From assembly GCF_900176205.1 (NCBI RefSeq), contig NZ_LT859959.1, positions 1,426,001 through 1,490,000 on the forward strand: a stretch of 64,000 bases of DNA. The letters run 5' to 3'. The notes beneath the pieces are model-generated. The model saw only the letters and a program-made list of their open reading frames with translations, made no database searches and had not been told where the DNA came from. The translations under genes were made by a program, and so were the position numbers. Below are positions 8,623-18,248 of the stretch, piece by piece (the first letter of the stretch is position 1; the number at the start of each line of letters is the position of its first letter). Source of the stretch: Bradyrhizobium sp. ORS 285 (lineage in GTDB: Bacteria; Pseudomonadota; Alphaproteobacteria; Rhizobiales; Xanthobacteraceae).

Positions 8623-11469
8623 TCAGCTCAGCGCTTCGGACATGGCGCTGTCGAGCATCTTCAGGCCCGACTTCAGATTGCCCTTGATGTGCACGCGCAA
8701 GGCACGGCGGCCGCGCTCGGTGAGCACGTCGAAATCGCCGCGCGCCTGCGCTGCCTTGATGACGCCGAAGCTCGCCTTCTGGCCTGGGATCGGCAGATCC
8801 TGGGTGTCATCGGCGGTGATCTGTAGGAATACGCCGCTGTCGGGGCCGCCCTTGTAGGCTTGGCCGGTCGAGTGCAGGAAACGCGGCCCGAACTCGGCGC
8901 AGGTCGCCAGATGCTTGGTGTCGCGCAGCTTCAGCCGCATGCGCTGCAGCGCATCGGTGTTGGCATCGTTGTGCTCGATATAGCCGAGCAGCGCGATATA
9001 GTCGCCCTCGCCGGCACGGCCGAGATGCGCCTTCAGCCAGGAGGCGAGGGTGCCGTCGGCGCCATGCTCGCGCAGGCTCTCGACATTGTGGCTGTCGGTG
9101 TAGAGCTCGCAGCCCTTGATGGCGATGACCGGCGCTTCGGCGGGAAGCGATCCGGTGTCTTCGAACGCCGCGGTGAGCTCGCGCGTCTTGATCTTGGCGG
9201 ATTCCACATCGGGCTGATCGAACGGGTTGATGCCGAGCACGGCCCCCGCGACAGCAGTGGCCATCTCGAACCGGAAGAACTCCTGCCCGAGCTGGTCGAT
9301 CGAGGCCAACACGATGCGCACCACCGGATGACCGGCCTCTTCGAGCGCGGACAGTTTTTCGTCGTGTCCGTCGATGTCGTCGCCGTCCACCTTGATGTCG
9401 ATGAAGAAGCGGTCGTCGCCGTAGACCTCGGGCGAAGCAACCGGCTCGCCGTCGATCGGGATCAGGCCCTTGCCTTCCTTGCCGGTGGACTCCGCGATCA
9501 GCTGTTCGGCCCAGGCGCCGAAATCCGCGATCTTGGGCGAGGCGAAGATCGTCACCTTGTCGCGGCCGTCGAGGCCCGCGAGGCCCATCGCCAGACCGAG
9601 CTGCACGCCGGAATTCTGCAGAGGCGGCACGTCCGGGCCGCACGAGCGCACCATCGACAAGGTATTGGTGATCAGCTTGCGCACGTCGATGCCGGCAGTG
9701 GCGGCCGGGACCAGGCCGAACGGCGACAGCACCGAGTAGCGGCCACCGATGGTCGGCTCGCCGTGGAAGATGCGCGCAAAGCCCTGCGCCTTGGCCGCCT
9801 TCTCCAGCGACGAGCCGGGGTCGGTGACGGCGATGAAGCGATGGCCGGCCTTCTTCGGCCCGATCGCCTCGCTGACGCGCGCGAAGAAGTAGTCCTTCAT
9901 CGCGTTCGGCTCGGTGGTGCCGCCCGATTTCGAGGAGACGATGAACACCGTGCTCGCGACGTCGATCTTCTTCTCCATCGCGCGCACCTGCGCCGGATCG
10001 GTGGAGTCGAGCACGTGCAGCCGGGGGAAGCCCGCCTTGCGCGGGAAGGTCTTGGCAAGCACCTCCGGGCCGAGGCTGGAGCCGCCCATGCCAAGCACGA
10101 CGGCGTCGGAGAACTTCTGCCCCTTCACCCGCTGGGCATAATCCTCGTAGTCGGCGATGTCGGCCTTCTCGGCGCTGGTCAGCCAGCCCAGCCATTTGTG
10201 CTCGTCCTTGCCGGTCCAGACCGACGCGTCCTTGTGCCAGAGCCGGCGGATCTTGGCGGACTTGCGCCAATCCTCGGTGGCGGCCTGCACCTTCTTGTCG
10301 AGATCAGCAGCCACCGCGATCGACTGCTGCCCGAGCGCTTCGCCGAGCACGACGGCGCGCTTATGCGCCACCGCGCCGTAGAGCTTATCGGCGGCATCGG
10401 CGAACTGCTTGACGCCGTCGATCACGAGATCGGCGGTGATGTCGTCGAGCGAGATGCCGGTCTTGGCCAGGTCTTCCAGCGCAGCCTCGGCCGCTTCCAC
10501 ATTCTCTTCAAGGCTGTCGCGCACCTCGCCATGGTCGCGGAAGGCGTCCAGCGTGGCCGGCGGCACGGTGTTGACGGTGTTGGGGCCGATCAGCTCCTCG
10601 ACATAGAGGACGTCACGATAATCCTTGTTCTTGGTGCCGGTGGAAGCCCACAGCAGCCGTTGCGGCTTGGCGCCCTTGGCGGCCAAGCGCTCCCAGCGCT
10701 CGCCGGAGAACAGGCGCTTGTAATCCTGATACGCCATCTTGGCGTTGGCGATCGCGATCTTGCCCTTGAGCGCGGTGAGCCGCTCCTTCTCGGAGGGATC
10801 GTTGGCCTGGGCGATCTTCTCGTCGAGCTGCTTGTCGACGACGCTGTCGATGCGGCTGACGAAGAACGAGGCCACGCTCGCTACATGCGAGGGATCGCCG
10901 CCATCCGCGACATAGGCTTCGAGACCGGCGAGATAGGCCTCGGCGACCTGCCGATAAACCTCCTGCGAGAACAGCAGCGTGATGTTGACGCTGATGCCCT
11001 TGGAGATCAGGTGCTGGATCGCCGGCAGGCACGCATCGGTGGCCGGCACCTTGATCATCAGGTTGCGGCGATCGACCGCCTTCCATAGCTGCTCGGCTTC
11101 GGCAATCGTCCCCTTGGCATCCATCGCCAGATAGGGCGAGACCTCCAGGCTGACGAAGCCGTCATTGCCCTTGAACTGGTCATAGACCGGCCGCAGCACG
11201 TCGGCGGCATTCTGGATGTCCTCGACGGCGACCGCCTCGAACAGCTGGGTGGGCGACCGGTCGCCGTGCTTCAGCGCCTTGGCGATCGGGGCGTCATATT
11301 CGTCGGAGCTGCCGATCGCCTTCTCGAAGATCGCGGGATTGGAGGTGACGCCCTTGACGCCATCCTCGTCGATCAGCCGCTTCAGGTCGCCCTTGGCGAC
11401 GAAGCCGCGTGCGAGGAAATCGAGCCAGACGGCCTGGCCGTGTTCTTCGAGAGCTTTGACCGGATTCAT
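8623..11469 (-). CDS. tal-pgi: Bifunctional transaldolase / glucose-6-phosphate isomerase
   Basis: This 948-residue protein begins with a transaldolase (about 1-360). Signatures are [13 protein letters not shown], the Schiff-base Lys in LMIKVPAT, and [11 protein letters not shown]. It continues with phosphoglucose isomerase (about 390-948), marked by [24 protein letters not shown] and [12 protein letters not shown]. Transaldolase swaps dihydroxyacetone units between sugar phosphates; the isomerase interconverts glucose-6-P and fructose-6-P. Such fusions are known in cyanobacteria and alphaproteobacteria. It is the first gene of the operon, and the 175-nt upstream region contains a 10-bp inverted repeat that could be an operator. 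Confidence 0.95.
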   Translation of the reverse strand: MNPVKALEEHGQAVWLDFLARGFVAKGDLKRLIDEDGVKGVTSNPAIFEKAIGSSDEYDAPIAKALKHGDRSPTQLFEAVAVEDIQNAADVLRPVYDQFKGNDGFVSLEVSPYLAMDAKGTIAEAEQLWKAVDRRNLMIKVPATDACLPAIQHLISKGISVNITLLFSQEVYRQVAEAYLAGLEAYVADGGDPSHVASVASFFVSRIDSVVDKQLDEKIAQANDPSEKERLTALKGKIAIANAKMAYQDYKRLFSGERWERLAAKGAKPQRLLWASTGTKNKDYRDVLYVEELIGPNTVNTVPPATLDAFRDHGEVRDSLEENVEAAEAALEDLAKTGISLDDITADLVIDGVKQFADAADKLYGAVAHKRAVVLGEALGQQSIAVAADLDKKVQAATEDWRKSAKIRRLWHKDASVWTGKDEHKWLGWLTSAEKADIADYEDYAQRVKGQKFSDAVVLGMGGSSLGPEVLAKTFPRKAGFPRLHVLDSTDPAQVRAMEKKIDVASTVFIVSSKSGGTTEPNAMKDYFFARVSEAIGPKKAGHRFIAVTDPGSSLEKAAKAQGFARIFHGEPTIGGRYSVLSPFGLVPAATAGIDVRKLITNTLSMVRSCGPDVPPLQNSGVQLGLAMGLAGLDGRDKVTIFASPKIADFGAWAEQLIAESTGKEGKGLIPIDGEPVASPEVYGDDRFFIDIKVDGDDIDGHDEKLSALEEAGHPVVRIVLASIDQLGQEFFRFEMATAVAGAVLGINPFDQPDVESAKIKTRELTAAFEDTGSLPAEAPVIAIKGCELYTDSHNVESLREHGADGTLASWLKAHLGRAGEGDYIALLGYIEHNDANTDALQRMRLKLRDTKHLATCAEFGPRFLHSTGQAYKGGPDSGVFLQITADDTQDLPIPGQKASFGVIKAAQARGDFDVLTERGRRALRVHIKGNLKSGLKMLDSAMSEALS

Positions 11470-11540
11470 GATGCCTATCTATGTGCGTCGGCTTGCTTTT
11501 TTGGGTTCCCGTCGCGGCATCCTGCCAGACCGACATGGAC

Positions 11541-11591
11541 CCAATATGAACAACTATGCGCCACCGATATGGATAACGCCATTCATATTGG
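11541..11591. promoter_or_regulatory. 10-bp inverted repeat upstream of the tal-pgi operon
   Basis: CCAATATGAA (11541-11550) and its exact complement TTCATATTGG (11582-11591) flank a 31-nt spacer. The start codon of tal-pgi lies 72 nt further downstream on the minus strand. The AT-rich arms stand out from the GC-rich surroundings. A dimeric repressor site or paired operator is the simplest reading; the protein is unknown. Confidence 0.45.
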
Positions 11592-11604
11592 ATTGATCCC
11601 TTTG

Positions 11605-11637
11605 CGTTCCCAAGGGCCTCAGACGGATTTGGGAACG
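11605..11637 (-). terminator. Hairpin after the DsrE-like gene
   Basis: CGTTCCCAA (11605-11613) pairs with TTGGGAACG (11629-11637) across a 15-nt loop, starting 8 nt after the stop of the minus-strand DsrE-like gene. No U-tract follows, so it is either a weak terminator or another operator in the tal-pgi control region. Confidence 0.35.
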
Positions 11638-11644
11638 GCGGACG

Positions 11645-12094
11645 TCAGGGCCGGATATAGAGATAGCCGTGGGATTGCAGCTCCGCGATCCTGACGACGC
11701 CGCCTTTGTCCGCCACGACGAAGCCGGGCAGGAGATCGCCCGGCGCAATGTTCATGGCCTTCATCGTATTGCCGCAGGCGGCCAGCTCCAGGCCGGCTTT
11801 GGAAAAATGCCCGATGCGGCTCTTGATGTCCTGGGCCGCGTTGGAGCCGAAGGCGCGCAGGGCAGGGCCGTGCACCACCAGCGCGATCGTGACATGATCC
11901 GGGCCGCCAACGCCGTCGTAATGATTCTGAATGTTGCCGAGAACGAAGCCGACCTTGTCGACCTCGTTCAAATGGTAAACGACTTTTAATCTGCCGGATG
12001 CGGCGCTCTCGGTCGCCGCCTGCGCGCGCGAATTCGCGAACAGCGCGCCGAGGGCCGCGACGGCTGCGCTCAACATGTTGCGCCGATCCATCAT
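11645..12094 (-). CDS. DsrE/DsrF-like protein with twin-arginine-type signal
   Basis: This is a 149-residue exported protein. GGAGG lies 5 nt before the ATG at 12094, which fixes the start at MMDRRNMLSAAV; the RR followed by a hydrophobic stretch ending in ...SRAQA looks like a Tat-type signal. The mature part (KVVYHLNEVDKVGFVLGNIQNH, ALVVHGPALRAF, LAACGNTM, LLPGFVVADKGGVVRIAELQSHGYLYIRP) has the DsrE fold pattern, with one conserved Cys in ACGNTM that could carry sulfur. The role is inferred to be periplasmic sulfur or thiol handling; no sox or dsr genes are nearby. It sits 49 nt after another exported protein on the same strand. Confidence 0.75.
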   Translation of the reverse strand: MMDRRNMLSAAVAALGALFANSRAQAATESAASGRLKVVYHLNEVDKVGFVLGNIQNHYDGVGGPDHVTIALVVHGPALRAFGSNAAQDIKSRIGHFSKAGLELAACGNTMKAMNIAPGDLLPGFVVADKGGVVRIAELQSHGYLYIRP

Positions 12095-12143
12095 CCGCCT
12101 CCTTGCAAAGCCAGCAACGCGCCACATCTGTTTGGTGATGCTA

Positions 12144-12749
12144 TCATTTGTGCCGGATAGCCGCGAGCTCCTTGCGGTCGGTCACCAGGCCCGCGCAGTC
12201 GGCAACGTCGCTGCGGTCGATGCGGAAGATCTTGTCATCGGCGCCCGCGACCAGCGCGTCGCCAGCCTCGGCATCCGGCTTGTTGTCACGCTGCCAGACC
12301 GTGATGCGGGTGAGGCGCACGATCGCGGATCTGTCGTCCCTGGACATCGCGATATCGATTCCGCCACCTTCGCAGTCGACCGGGCAGTTGTAACGAATCT
12401 CGCTTCCTGCGTCGTTGACACGTGCGTGTTCGCACGATCCACTGGAGTCGAAATCACCGGGACGGTCGCGATAGTTCACGCCGAGACGGAACGAATAGGT
12501 CATCTCTCGTTCGCCCGGCGGAATCTCCGCAGTGACGAGCAATTGCATGGCCGAGACTTTTTGCTTGGGGTGACGCGCGAGGTGATCGGCATCGTAGCGA
12601 CGCGTGAAACAGGCATAAGCCTTCTGTCCAGGCGCCTTGATGAAGACTCTTGTGTCAAAAATGCGGGCTTGTGTCTTGCTGACGATGCCGTCAGCGCGCG
12701 CCGCGGTGAGAAGCGCGAAGCTCGAGAGCACGAGAAGAATCCGTTTCAT
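12144..12749 (-). CDS. Exported hypothetical protein
   Basis: I do not recognise a named family. The ATG at 12749 gives MKRILLVLSSFALLTAARADG, a clear Sec signal peptide with a cleavage site after ...ARA or ADG; a GTG at 12761 would add four residues. The mature part is about 180 residues with five Cys (YACFTRR, GSCEHAR, YNCPVDCEGG, ADCAGL), so disulfides in the periplasm are likely. The segment PPGEREMTYSFRLGVNYRD suggests a beta-rich fold. It is followed by the DsrE-like gene in the same direction, so the two may form an exported-protein operon. Confidence 0.7.
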   Translation of the reverse strand: MKRILLVLSSFALLTAARADGIVSKTQARIFDTRVFIKAPGQKAYACFTRRYDADHLARHPKQKVSAMQLLVTAEIPPGEREMTYSFRLGVNYRDRPGDFDSSGSCEHARVNDAGSEIRYNCPVDCEGGGIDIAMSRDDRSAIVRLTRITVWQRDNKPDAEAGDALVAGADDKIFRIDRSDVADCAGLVTDRKELAAIRHK

Positions 12750-13196
12750 GAACGTCGCCACTTCAATCTGACTTGTTCGCGGATCGCGCCGCGGATGAAT
12801 CGTTCCAATCCTTCGTCGCGGCGAGGAATATCTTCGTTCACCCGCGGTTCACGTCCGGCGCGACCATTCTCATCGGGTGTCGCATCTTCCGGTTCACAGG
12901 CTTTCACAACAGCTTGTGCGGCGCGGGGAGACTACGGTGCCGGGGTATTGCGGATGTTGCGAAGCAGAGACAATAGGGTACAAATGGAGCCGATGGGCGC
13001 GGTTTTGCCGAACTATTGAGCGAAGTGCATGTTGATAGGGCATATGCTGCATGCACTTTGCGTTGCGGAAGAGGACCAAGACGGTGCCCAATGAGGGCTA
13101 GCGCGCTTCACTCTGAGTCGGTTCGAGATCAGTAGGAACGTACTTAGATCTCGGCCCGTTGCAGCAAGTGCGGCGGAACCTACGTGGAGAGGGATC
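12750..13196 (+). promoter_or_regulatory. Intergenic control region upstream of prkA, with 9-bp inverted repeat
   Basis: No convincing gene is visible in these 447 nt between divergent genes. AAGTGCATG (13023-13031) and its exact complement CATGCACTT (13050-13058) flank 18 nt, about 140 nt upstream of prkA. This is a plausible dimer-binding site or cruciform. The prkA ribosome site is GAGAGGGATC just before the ATG at 13197. Confidence 0.45.
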
Positions 13197-15140
13197 ATGT
13201 ACAACGATTCGTTGTTCAACGCGTTCGCGAGGTCGTTCGAGGCCCGAAGCCAGACCGACATGTCGATGCAGGAATATCTAGAATCGTGTCGAACCGACCC
13301 GATGCGATACGCGAACGCTGCTGAACGACTACTAGCTGCGATCGGCGAGCCTCAGATGATAGACACGGCCAAGGACCCACGCCTTGGCCGTATTTTTTTG
13401 AACCGGACGGTTCGCCTGTATCCGGCCTTCGCCGGCTTCTACGGCATGGAAGATACGATCGAGCGCATCGTCGGCTTCTTCCGCCATGCCGCGCAGGGTC
13501 TCGAAGAGCGCAAGCAGATTCTCTATCTGCTCGGCCCCGTCGGCGGCGGCAAGTCGTCGCTCGCCGAGCGGCTGAAGCAGTTGATGGAAACGCATCCGAT
13601 CTACGTGCTCAAGGCCGGCGATGAATTGAGCCCGGTCTTCGAGTCGCCGCTCAGCCTGTTCGATCCGGACACGCTGGGCCCGATGCTCGAGGAGAAATAC
13701 GGCATTCCGCGCCGCCGCCTCACCGGCCTGATGAGCCCGTGGTGCTACAAGCGGCTCGAAGCCTTCGGCGGCGACATCTCGCAATTCCGTGTCGCCAAGA
13801 TCCAGCCGTCGCGGCTGCGTCAGATCGGCATCGCCAAGACCGAGCCCGGCGACGAGAACAACCAGGACATCTCCTCGCTGGTCGGCAAGGTCGACATCCG
13901 CAAGCTGGAGACCTTTGCGCAGAACGATCCCGACGCCTACAGCTATTCGGGCGGCCTCAATCGCGCCAATCAGGGCATTCTCGAATTCGTCGAGATGTTC
14001 AAGGCACCGATCAAGATGCTGCATCCGCTGCTCACCGCGACGCAGGAAGGCAACTACATCGGCACCGAGAACATCGGCGCGATCCCCTACAGCGGCGTGA
14101 TCCTCGCCCACTCCAACGAAGCGGAGTGGCAGAGCTTCAAGACCAACAAGAACAACGAGGCTTTCATCGACCGCATCTGCGTCATCAAGGTGCCGTACTG
14201 CCTGCGCGTGACCGAAGAGCGCAAGATCTACGAGAAGCTGATCCAGGGCTCCGAGCTCGCCACCGCGCCCTGCGCGCCCGCGACCTTGGAAACGCTGGCC
14301 CGCTTCTCCGTGATGTCGCGGCTGCGCAAGCACGAGAACTCGACGCTTTACGCCAAGATGCGGATCTATGACGGCGAGAGCCTCAAGGAATCCGATCCGA
14401 AGGCGCGCAGCGTGCAGGAATATCGCGACGCCGCCGGCGTCGATGAGGGCATGGACGGCATCTCCACCCGTTTTGCCTTCAAGGTGCTGGCTGCGACCTA
14501 CAACCACGATACGTCGGAAGTCTCGGCTGACGCCGTGCATCTGATGTACGTGCTGGAGCAGTCGATCAAGCGCGAGCAGCTGCCGGAGGAGATCGAAAAG
14601 CGTTATCTCGAATTCATCAAGGCGGATCTGGCGCCGCGTTACGCCGAATTCATCGGCCACGAGATCCAGAAGGCCTATCTGGAATCCTACTCCGATTACG
14701 GCCAGAACCTGTTCGACCGCTACGTGGATTACGCCGACGCCTGGATCGAGGATCAGGACTTCAAGGATCCCGATACGGGACAGCTGCTCAACCGCGAGCT
14801 CTTAAACCAGGAGCTGACCAAGATCGAGAAGCCGGCGGGGATCGCCAACCCGAAGGACTTCCGCAACGAGGTTGTCAAGTTCTCGCTGCGCTCGCGGGCC
14901 CAGAACGGCGGAAAAAATCCGTCCTGGACCTCCTACGAAAAGATCCGCGAAGTCATCGAAAAGAGGATATTCTCGCAGGTCGAGGATCTGCTTCCGGTCA
15001 TTTCGTTCGGCAGCAAGAAGGACGGCGAGACCGAGAAGAAGCACGACGACTTCGTCGCGCGCATGGTCGAACGCGGCTACACCGAGCGGCAGGTCCGCCG
15101 GCTGGTCGAGTGGTACATGCGGGTGAAGCAGGCGGGTTGA
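13197..15140 (+). CDS. prkA: PrkA family serine protein kinase (AAA+)
   Basis: This 647-residue cytoplasmic protein has a PrkA AAA domain with Walker A GPVGGGKSS (residues 113-121) and TGLMSPWCYKRL, followed by the C-terminal PrkA domain ending KHDDFVARMVERGYTERQVRRLVEWYMR. E. coli YeaG and B. subtilis PrkA are homologues linked to starvation, stress and sporulation; some members act as ATP-dependent proteases, so 'kinase' is a family name and not proven here. It is first in a conserved trio with yeaH and spoVR/ycgB on the same strand, 221 nt before yeaH, suggesting shared regulation by nutrient stress. Confidence 0.93.
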   Translation: MYNDSLFNAFARSFEARSQTDMSMQEYLESCRTDPMRYANAAERLLAAIGEPQMIDTAKDPRLGRIFLNRTVRLYPAFAGFYGMEDTIERIVGFFRHAAQGLEERKQILYLLGPVGGGKSSLAERLKQLMETHPIYVLKAGDELSPVFESPLSLFDPDTLGPMLEEKYGIPRRRLTGLMSPWCYKRLEAFGGDISQFRVAKIQPSRLRQIGIAKTEPGDENNQDISSLVGKVDIRKLETFAQNDPDAYSYSGGLNRANQGILEFVEMFKAPIKMLHPLLTATQEGNYIGTENIGAIPYSGVILAHSNEAEWQSFKTNKNNEAFIDRICVIKVPYCLRVTEERKIYEKLIQGSELATAPCAPATLETLARFSVMSRLRKHENSTLYAKMRIYDGESLKESDPKARSVQEYRDAAGVDEGMDGISTRFAFKVLAATYNHDTSEVSADAVHLMYVLEQSIKREQLPEEIEKRYLEFIKADLAPRYAEFIGHEIQKAYLESYSDYGQNLFDRYVDYADAWIEDQDFKDPDTGQLLNRELLNQELTKIEKPAGIANPKDFRNEVVKFSLRSRAQNGGKNPSWTSYEKIREVIEKRIFSQVEDLLPVISFGSKKDGETEKKHDDFVARMVERGYTERQVRRLVEWYMRVKQAG

Positions 15141-15361
15141 TCGTGGTCCGGCGCCGGTGTTCACTGCGTGTGCTGCAGGCCAACGGTTGGACGTCGGCGC
15201 CAGGGCTATGATCTGATGCGGAGCGTTCGACGCCAGGTTACGTTGAAGCGTCGAACAGGAATGATGCGGGTGCCGGGTCGATGTGACGCTGCACCGCGGC
15301 ATCGCGGCGGGGGAGAGCAGGAGTCGAAGCCGCTGCAGTAGGAGGCGTGTGGAACGTGGTC

Positions 15362-16639
15362 ATGCACATCATTGATCGGCGCCTGAATCCGGGCGGCAAA
15401 AGTCTGGAAAACCGCCAGCGATTTTTGCGCCGCGCCAAGGCCCTGGTTCAGGGAGCGGTCAAGAAGACCTCGCAGGACCGCGACATCAAGGACGTGCTGG
15501 AAGGCGGCGAGGTCTCGATCCCGCTGGACGGCATGGACGAGCCGCGCTTCCGCCGCGAGGGCGGCACTCGCGACATGGTGCTGCCCGGCAACAAGAAGTT
15601 CATCGAAGGCGACATCCTGCCGCGCTCCGGCGACGGCAGCGGCCGCAAGTCCGGCCCAGGGCAGGGCGACAGCGAGGACGCCTTCCGCTTCGTGCTGAGC
15701 AAGGAGGAGTTCGTCAATCTCTTCCTCGACGATCTCGAACTGCCTGATCTCGCCAAGCGCAAATTCGCGGAGGCCGAAAGCGAAGGTCTGGTGCGCGCGG
15801 GCTACTCTACCTCGGGCTCACCGGCCAACATCTCGATCAGCCGGACAGTCACAAGGGCTCTGGCGCGTCGCGTTGCGCTGCGCCGTCCCAGGCCGGAAGC
15901 GATCGCCGAGCTTGAGGAAAAGATCGAGCAGGAGACCGACGAGGACAAGAAGGCCGCGCTCGTAGCCGAGCTGGAGGCTTTGAAGGCCAAAGCCAAGCGC
16001 ATCCCGTTCATCGACCCCATCGACATCCGCTATCGCCGCTTCGAGGCGGTGCCGAAGCCGATCGCGCAGGCCGTGATGTTCTGCCTGATGGACGTCTCCG
16101 GCTCGATGTCCGAGCACATGAAGGACCTCGCAAAACGGTTCTACATGCTGCTCTACGTGTTCCTGACGCGGCGCTACCGCCATGTCGAGATCGTGTTCAT
16201 CCGTCATACCGATCGCGCCGAGGAGGTCGACGAGCAGACCTTCTTCTATGGCCCGGCCTCCGGCGGCACCTTGGTGTCCAGCGCGCTGCAATGCATGCAC
16301 GACATCGTCCGCTCGCGTTTCCGTCCGTCCGACTGGAACATCTATGCGGCGCAGGCCTCGGACGGCGACAACGCCACCTCCGACTCGGAGAACGTCGCGC
16401 GGCTGTTGACCGACAACATCCTGCCGGTGTCGCAGTTCTTCGCCTATCTCGAGGTCGGCGAATCCGGCACCTATTCGTTCGAGATGCCGGACTCCGCACT
16501 GTGGTCGCTGTATGAGCGGCTGCGCGCCAACGGCGAGCCGCTGTCGATGCGCAAGGTGCGCGACCGCAGCGAGATCTTCCCCGTCTTCCACGACCTGTTT
16601 CAGCGTCGCGGCACCACGCAGGAGAGGGCGGCATCATGA
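15362..16639 (+). CDS. yeaH: YeaH/YhbH family protein (UPF0229) with vWA-like region
   Basis: The protein has about 425 residues and begins MHIIDRRLNPGGKSLENRQRFLRRAK, matching the start of E. coli YeaH, which is why the ATG at 15362 is chosen. GGAGG at 15341-15345 sits rather far upstream, so the GTG at 15356, which adds two residues, is also possible. The middle is charged (EQETDEDKKAALVAELEALKAKAK), and the C-terminal half has CLMDVSGSMSEHMKDLAKRF, a DxSxS metal-binding (MIDAS) motif as in von Willebrand A domains. The function is unknown, but family members occur with PrkA and SpoVR in stress-response clusters. Its stop overlaps the spoVR start by 4 nt (ATGA). Confidence 0.9.
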   Translation: MHIIDRRLNPGGKSLENRQRFLRRAKALVQGAVKKTSQDRDIKDVLEGGEVSIPLDGMDEPRFRREGGTRDMVLPGNKKFIEGDILPRSGDGSGRKSGPGQGDSEDAFRFVLSKEEFVNLFLDDLELPDLAKRKFAEAESEGLVRAGYSTSGSPANISISRTVTRALARRVALRRPRPEAIAELEEKIEQETDEDKKAALVAELEALKAKAKRIPFIDPIDIRYRRFEAVPKPIAQAVMFCLMDVSGSMSEHMKDLAKRFYMLLYVFLTRRYRHVEIVFIRHTDRAEEVDEQTFFYGPASGGTLVSSALQCMHDIVRSRFRPSDWNIYAAQASDGDNATSDSENVARLLTDNILPVSQFFAYLEVGESGTYSFEMPDSALWSLYERLRANGEPLSMRKVRDRSEIFPVFHDLFQRRGTTQERAAS

Positions 16640-18174
16640 GCGGATTGCTGTTCGAAGGCGCCGACTGGAATTTCCTCACTCTGCAGCGCATCCACGATGC
16701 CTGCGAGACCGTGGCGCAGAAGGAGCTCGGGCTCGACACCTATCCGAACCAGATCGAGGTCATCACCGCCGAGCAGATGCTCGACGCCTATTCCTCGGTC
16801 GGCATGCCCCTGTTCTACAAGCACTGGTCGTTCGGCAAGCACTTCGCCTATCACGAGGCCTCCTACCGCAAGGGCCTGATGGGTCTCGCCTATGAGATCG
16901 TGATCAACTCCTCGCCCTGCATCTCCTATCTGATGGAGGAGAACACGGCGACGATGCAGACGCTCGTCATCGCGCACGCCGCGTTCGGCCACAACCATTT
17001 CTTCAAGAACAACTATCTGTTCAAGCAGTGGACCGATGCCGACGGCATCCTCGACTATCTCGATTTCGCCCGCGGCTACATCGGGCAATGCGAGGAGCGG
17101 TTCGGCCGCATGGCGGTCGAGCACACGCTCGATGCCGCGCATGCGCTGATGTCGCATGGCGTCGACCGCTATCCCGGCAAGAAGAAGCTCGACTTCCGCG
17201 AGGAGGAGAAGCGCGCCGGCAAGCGCAGGCTCTACGAAGAGGAGCAGTTCAACGATCTCTGGCGCACGGTGCCGACGGGACCGGCCAAGACCAGCGCGGT
17301 CTTGAACGTCGAGCGTCGCCGCGCGCTGCTCGGCCTGCCGCAGGAAAATCTGCTCTACTTCCTGGAGAAATCAGCGCCGCGGCTGGCACCGTGGCAGCGC
17401 GAGCTGCTGCGCATCGTCCGCCACATCGCGCAATATTTCTATCCGCAGGGCCAGACCAAGGTCATGAACGAGGGCACGGCGACCTACGTGCACTATCGCA
17501 TCATGAACCGCCTGCACAAGGACGGCCGTCTCACCGACGGCAACTTCCTCGAATTCCTGCAGTCGCACACCAACGTCGTGTTCCAGCCGGAGTTCGACGA
17601 TCCCCGCTTCTCCGGCTTCAACCCTTACGCGCTCGGCTTTGCGATGATGCAGGACATCGAGCGCATCGTGAAGGATCCGACCGAGGAAGACCGGGAGTGG
17701 TTCCCGGACATTGCCGGCACCGGCGACGAGATGGCGGTGCTGCGCGACGTCTGGGCGAACTACCGCGACGAGAGCTTCATCAGCCAGTTCCTCAGCCCGG
17801 CGCTGATCCGGCAGCTTCGGCTGTTCCACCTGCATGACGATCCGGCCGAGCGCGCCGGCATTCTGGTCGACGCCATCCACGACGAGCGCGGCTACCGCCG
17901 CATCCGCCGCGAGCTGTCGAAGCAGTACGACGTCGGCTACATCGATCCGAACATCGAGGTCGTCGACGTCGACCTCGCCGGCGACCGCCGCCTGATGCTG
18001 CGGCATACCGTCGTCAAGGGCGCCCAGCTCAACGAGACCGATACCAAGCGGGTGCTGCAGCACCTCGCCGACCTCTGGAGCTACGACGTCCAGCTCACTG
18101 AGGTCGACGCCGCCACCGACAAAGTCCTGAAGGAGTATGTGCTCAATCCCCGGATACAACCGGCGGCCGCCTAA
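16636..18174 (+). CDS. SpoVR family protein (YcgB-like)
   Basis: The 512-residue protein opens with LFEGADWNFLTLQRIHDACE and contains VGMPLFYKHWSFGKHFAYHE and MNEGTATYVHYRIM, all hallmarks of the SpoVR/YcgB family. In Bacillus it affects spore cortex formation; in non-sporulating bacteria its role is unknown but tied to stationary-phase stress. The His-rich HWSFGKHF and HAAFGHNHFF segments could bind metal (inference). It overlaps yeaH by ATGA and closes the prkA-yeaH-spoVR unit. A GC-rich hairpin surrounds its stop codon. Confidence 0.94.
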   Translation: MSGLLFEGADWNFLTLQRIHDACETVAQKELGLDTYPNQIEVITAEQMLDAYSSVGMPLFYKHWSFGKHFAYHEASYRKGLMGLAYEIVINSSPCISYLMEENTATMQTLVIAHAAFGHNHFFKNNYLFKQWTDADGILDYLDFARGYIGQCEERFGRMAVEHTLDAAHALMSHGVDRYPGKKKLDFREEEKRAGKRRLYEEEQFNDLWRTVPTGPAKTSAVLNVERRRALLGLPQENLLYFLEKSAPRLAPWQRELLRIVRHIAQYFYPQGQTKVMNEGTATYVHYRIMNRLHKDGRLTDGNFLEFLQSHTNVVFQPEFDDPRFSGFNPYALGFAMMQDIERIVKDPTEEDREWFPDIAGTGDEMAVLRDVWANYRDESFISQFLSPALIRQLRLFHLHDDPAERAGILVDAIHDERGYRRIRRELSKQYDVGYIDPNIEVVDVDLAGDRRLMLRHTVVKGAQLNETDTKRVLQHLADLWSYDVQLTEVDAATDKVLKEYVLNPRIQPAAA

Positions 18175-18184
18175 CGCGGCCGCC
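18162..18184 (+). terminator. GC hairpin spanning the spoVR stop codon
   Basis: GGCGGCCGC (18162-18170) pairs perfectly with GCGGCCGCC (18176-18184), with the TAA stop inside the 5-nt loop. No U-run follows, so it may act as a 3'-end stabiliser or Rho-assisted terminator for the trio. Confidence 0.4.
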
Positions 18185-18248
18185 AGGGGGTAGATAGATC
18201 AAGCTTTGGGTCGTTTGAGTCGAGCTCTCGCCACACGGGAGGTGCGCC

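Noticed and set aside
8860..11088. 742-codon plus-strand frame opposite tal-pgi
   Set aside because: It is an antisense shadow of the fusion gene with no recognisable domain.
3953..11469. Classical hexose regulator (HexR-type) site for the sugar operon
   Set aside because: I could not find a HexR-like consensus; only the unrelated CCAATATGAA palindrome is present.
12075..13019. Plus-strand frame across the exported-protein genes and the prkA upstream gap
   Set aside because: Mostly antisense to two genes with signal peptides; no ribosome site; the unique part lacks coding character.
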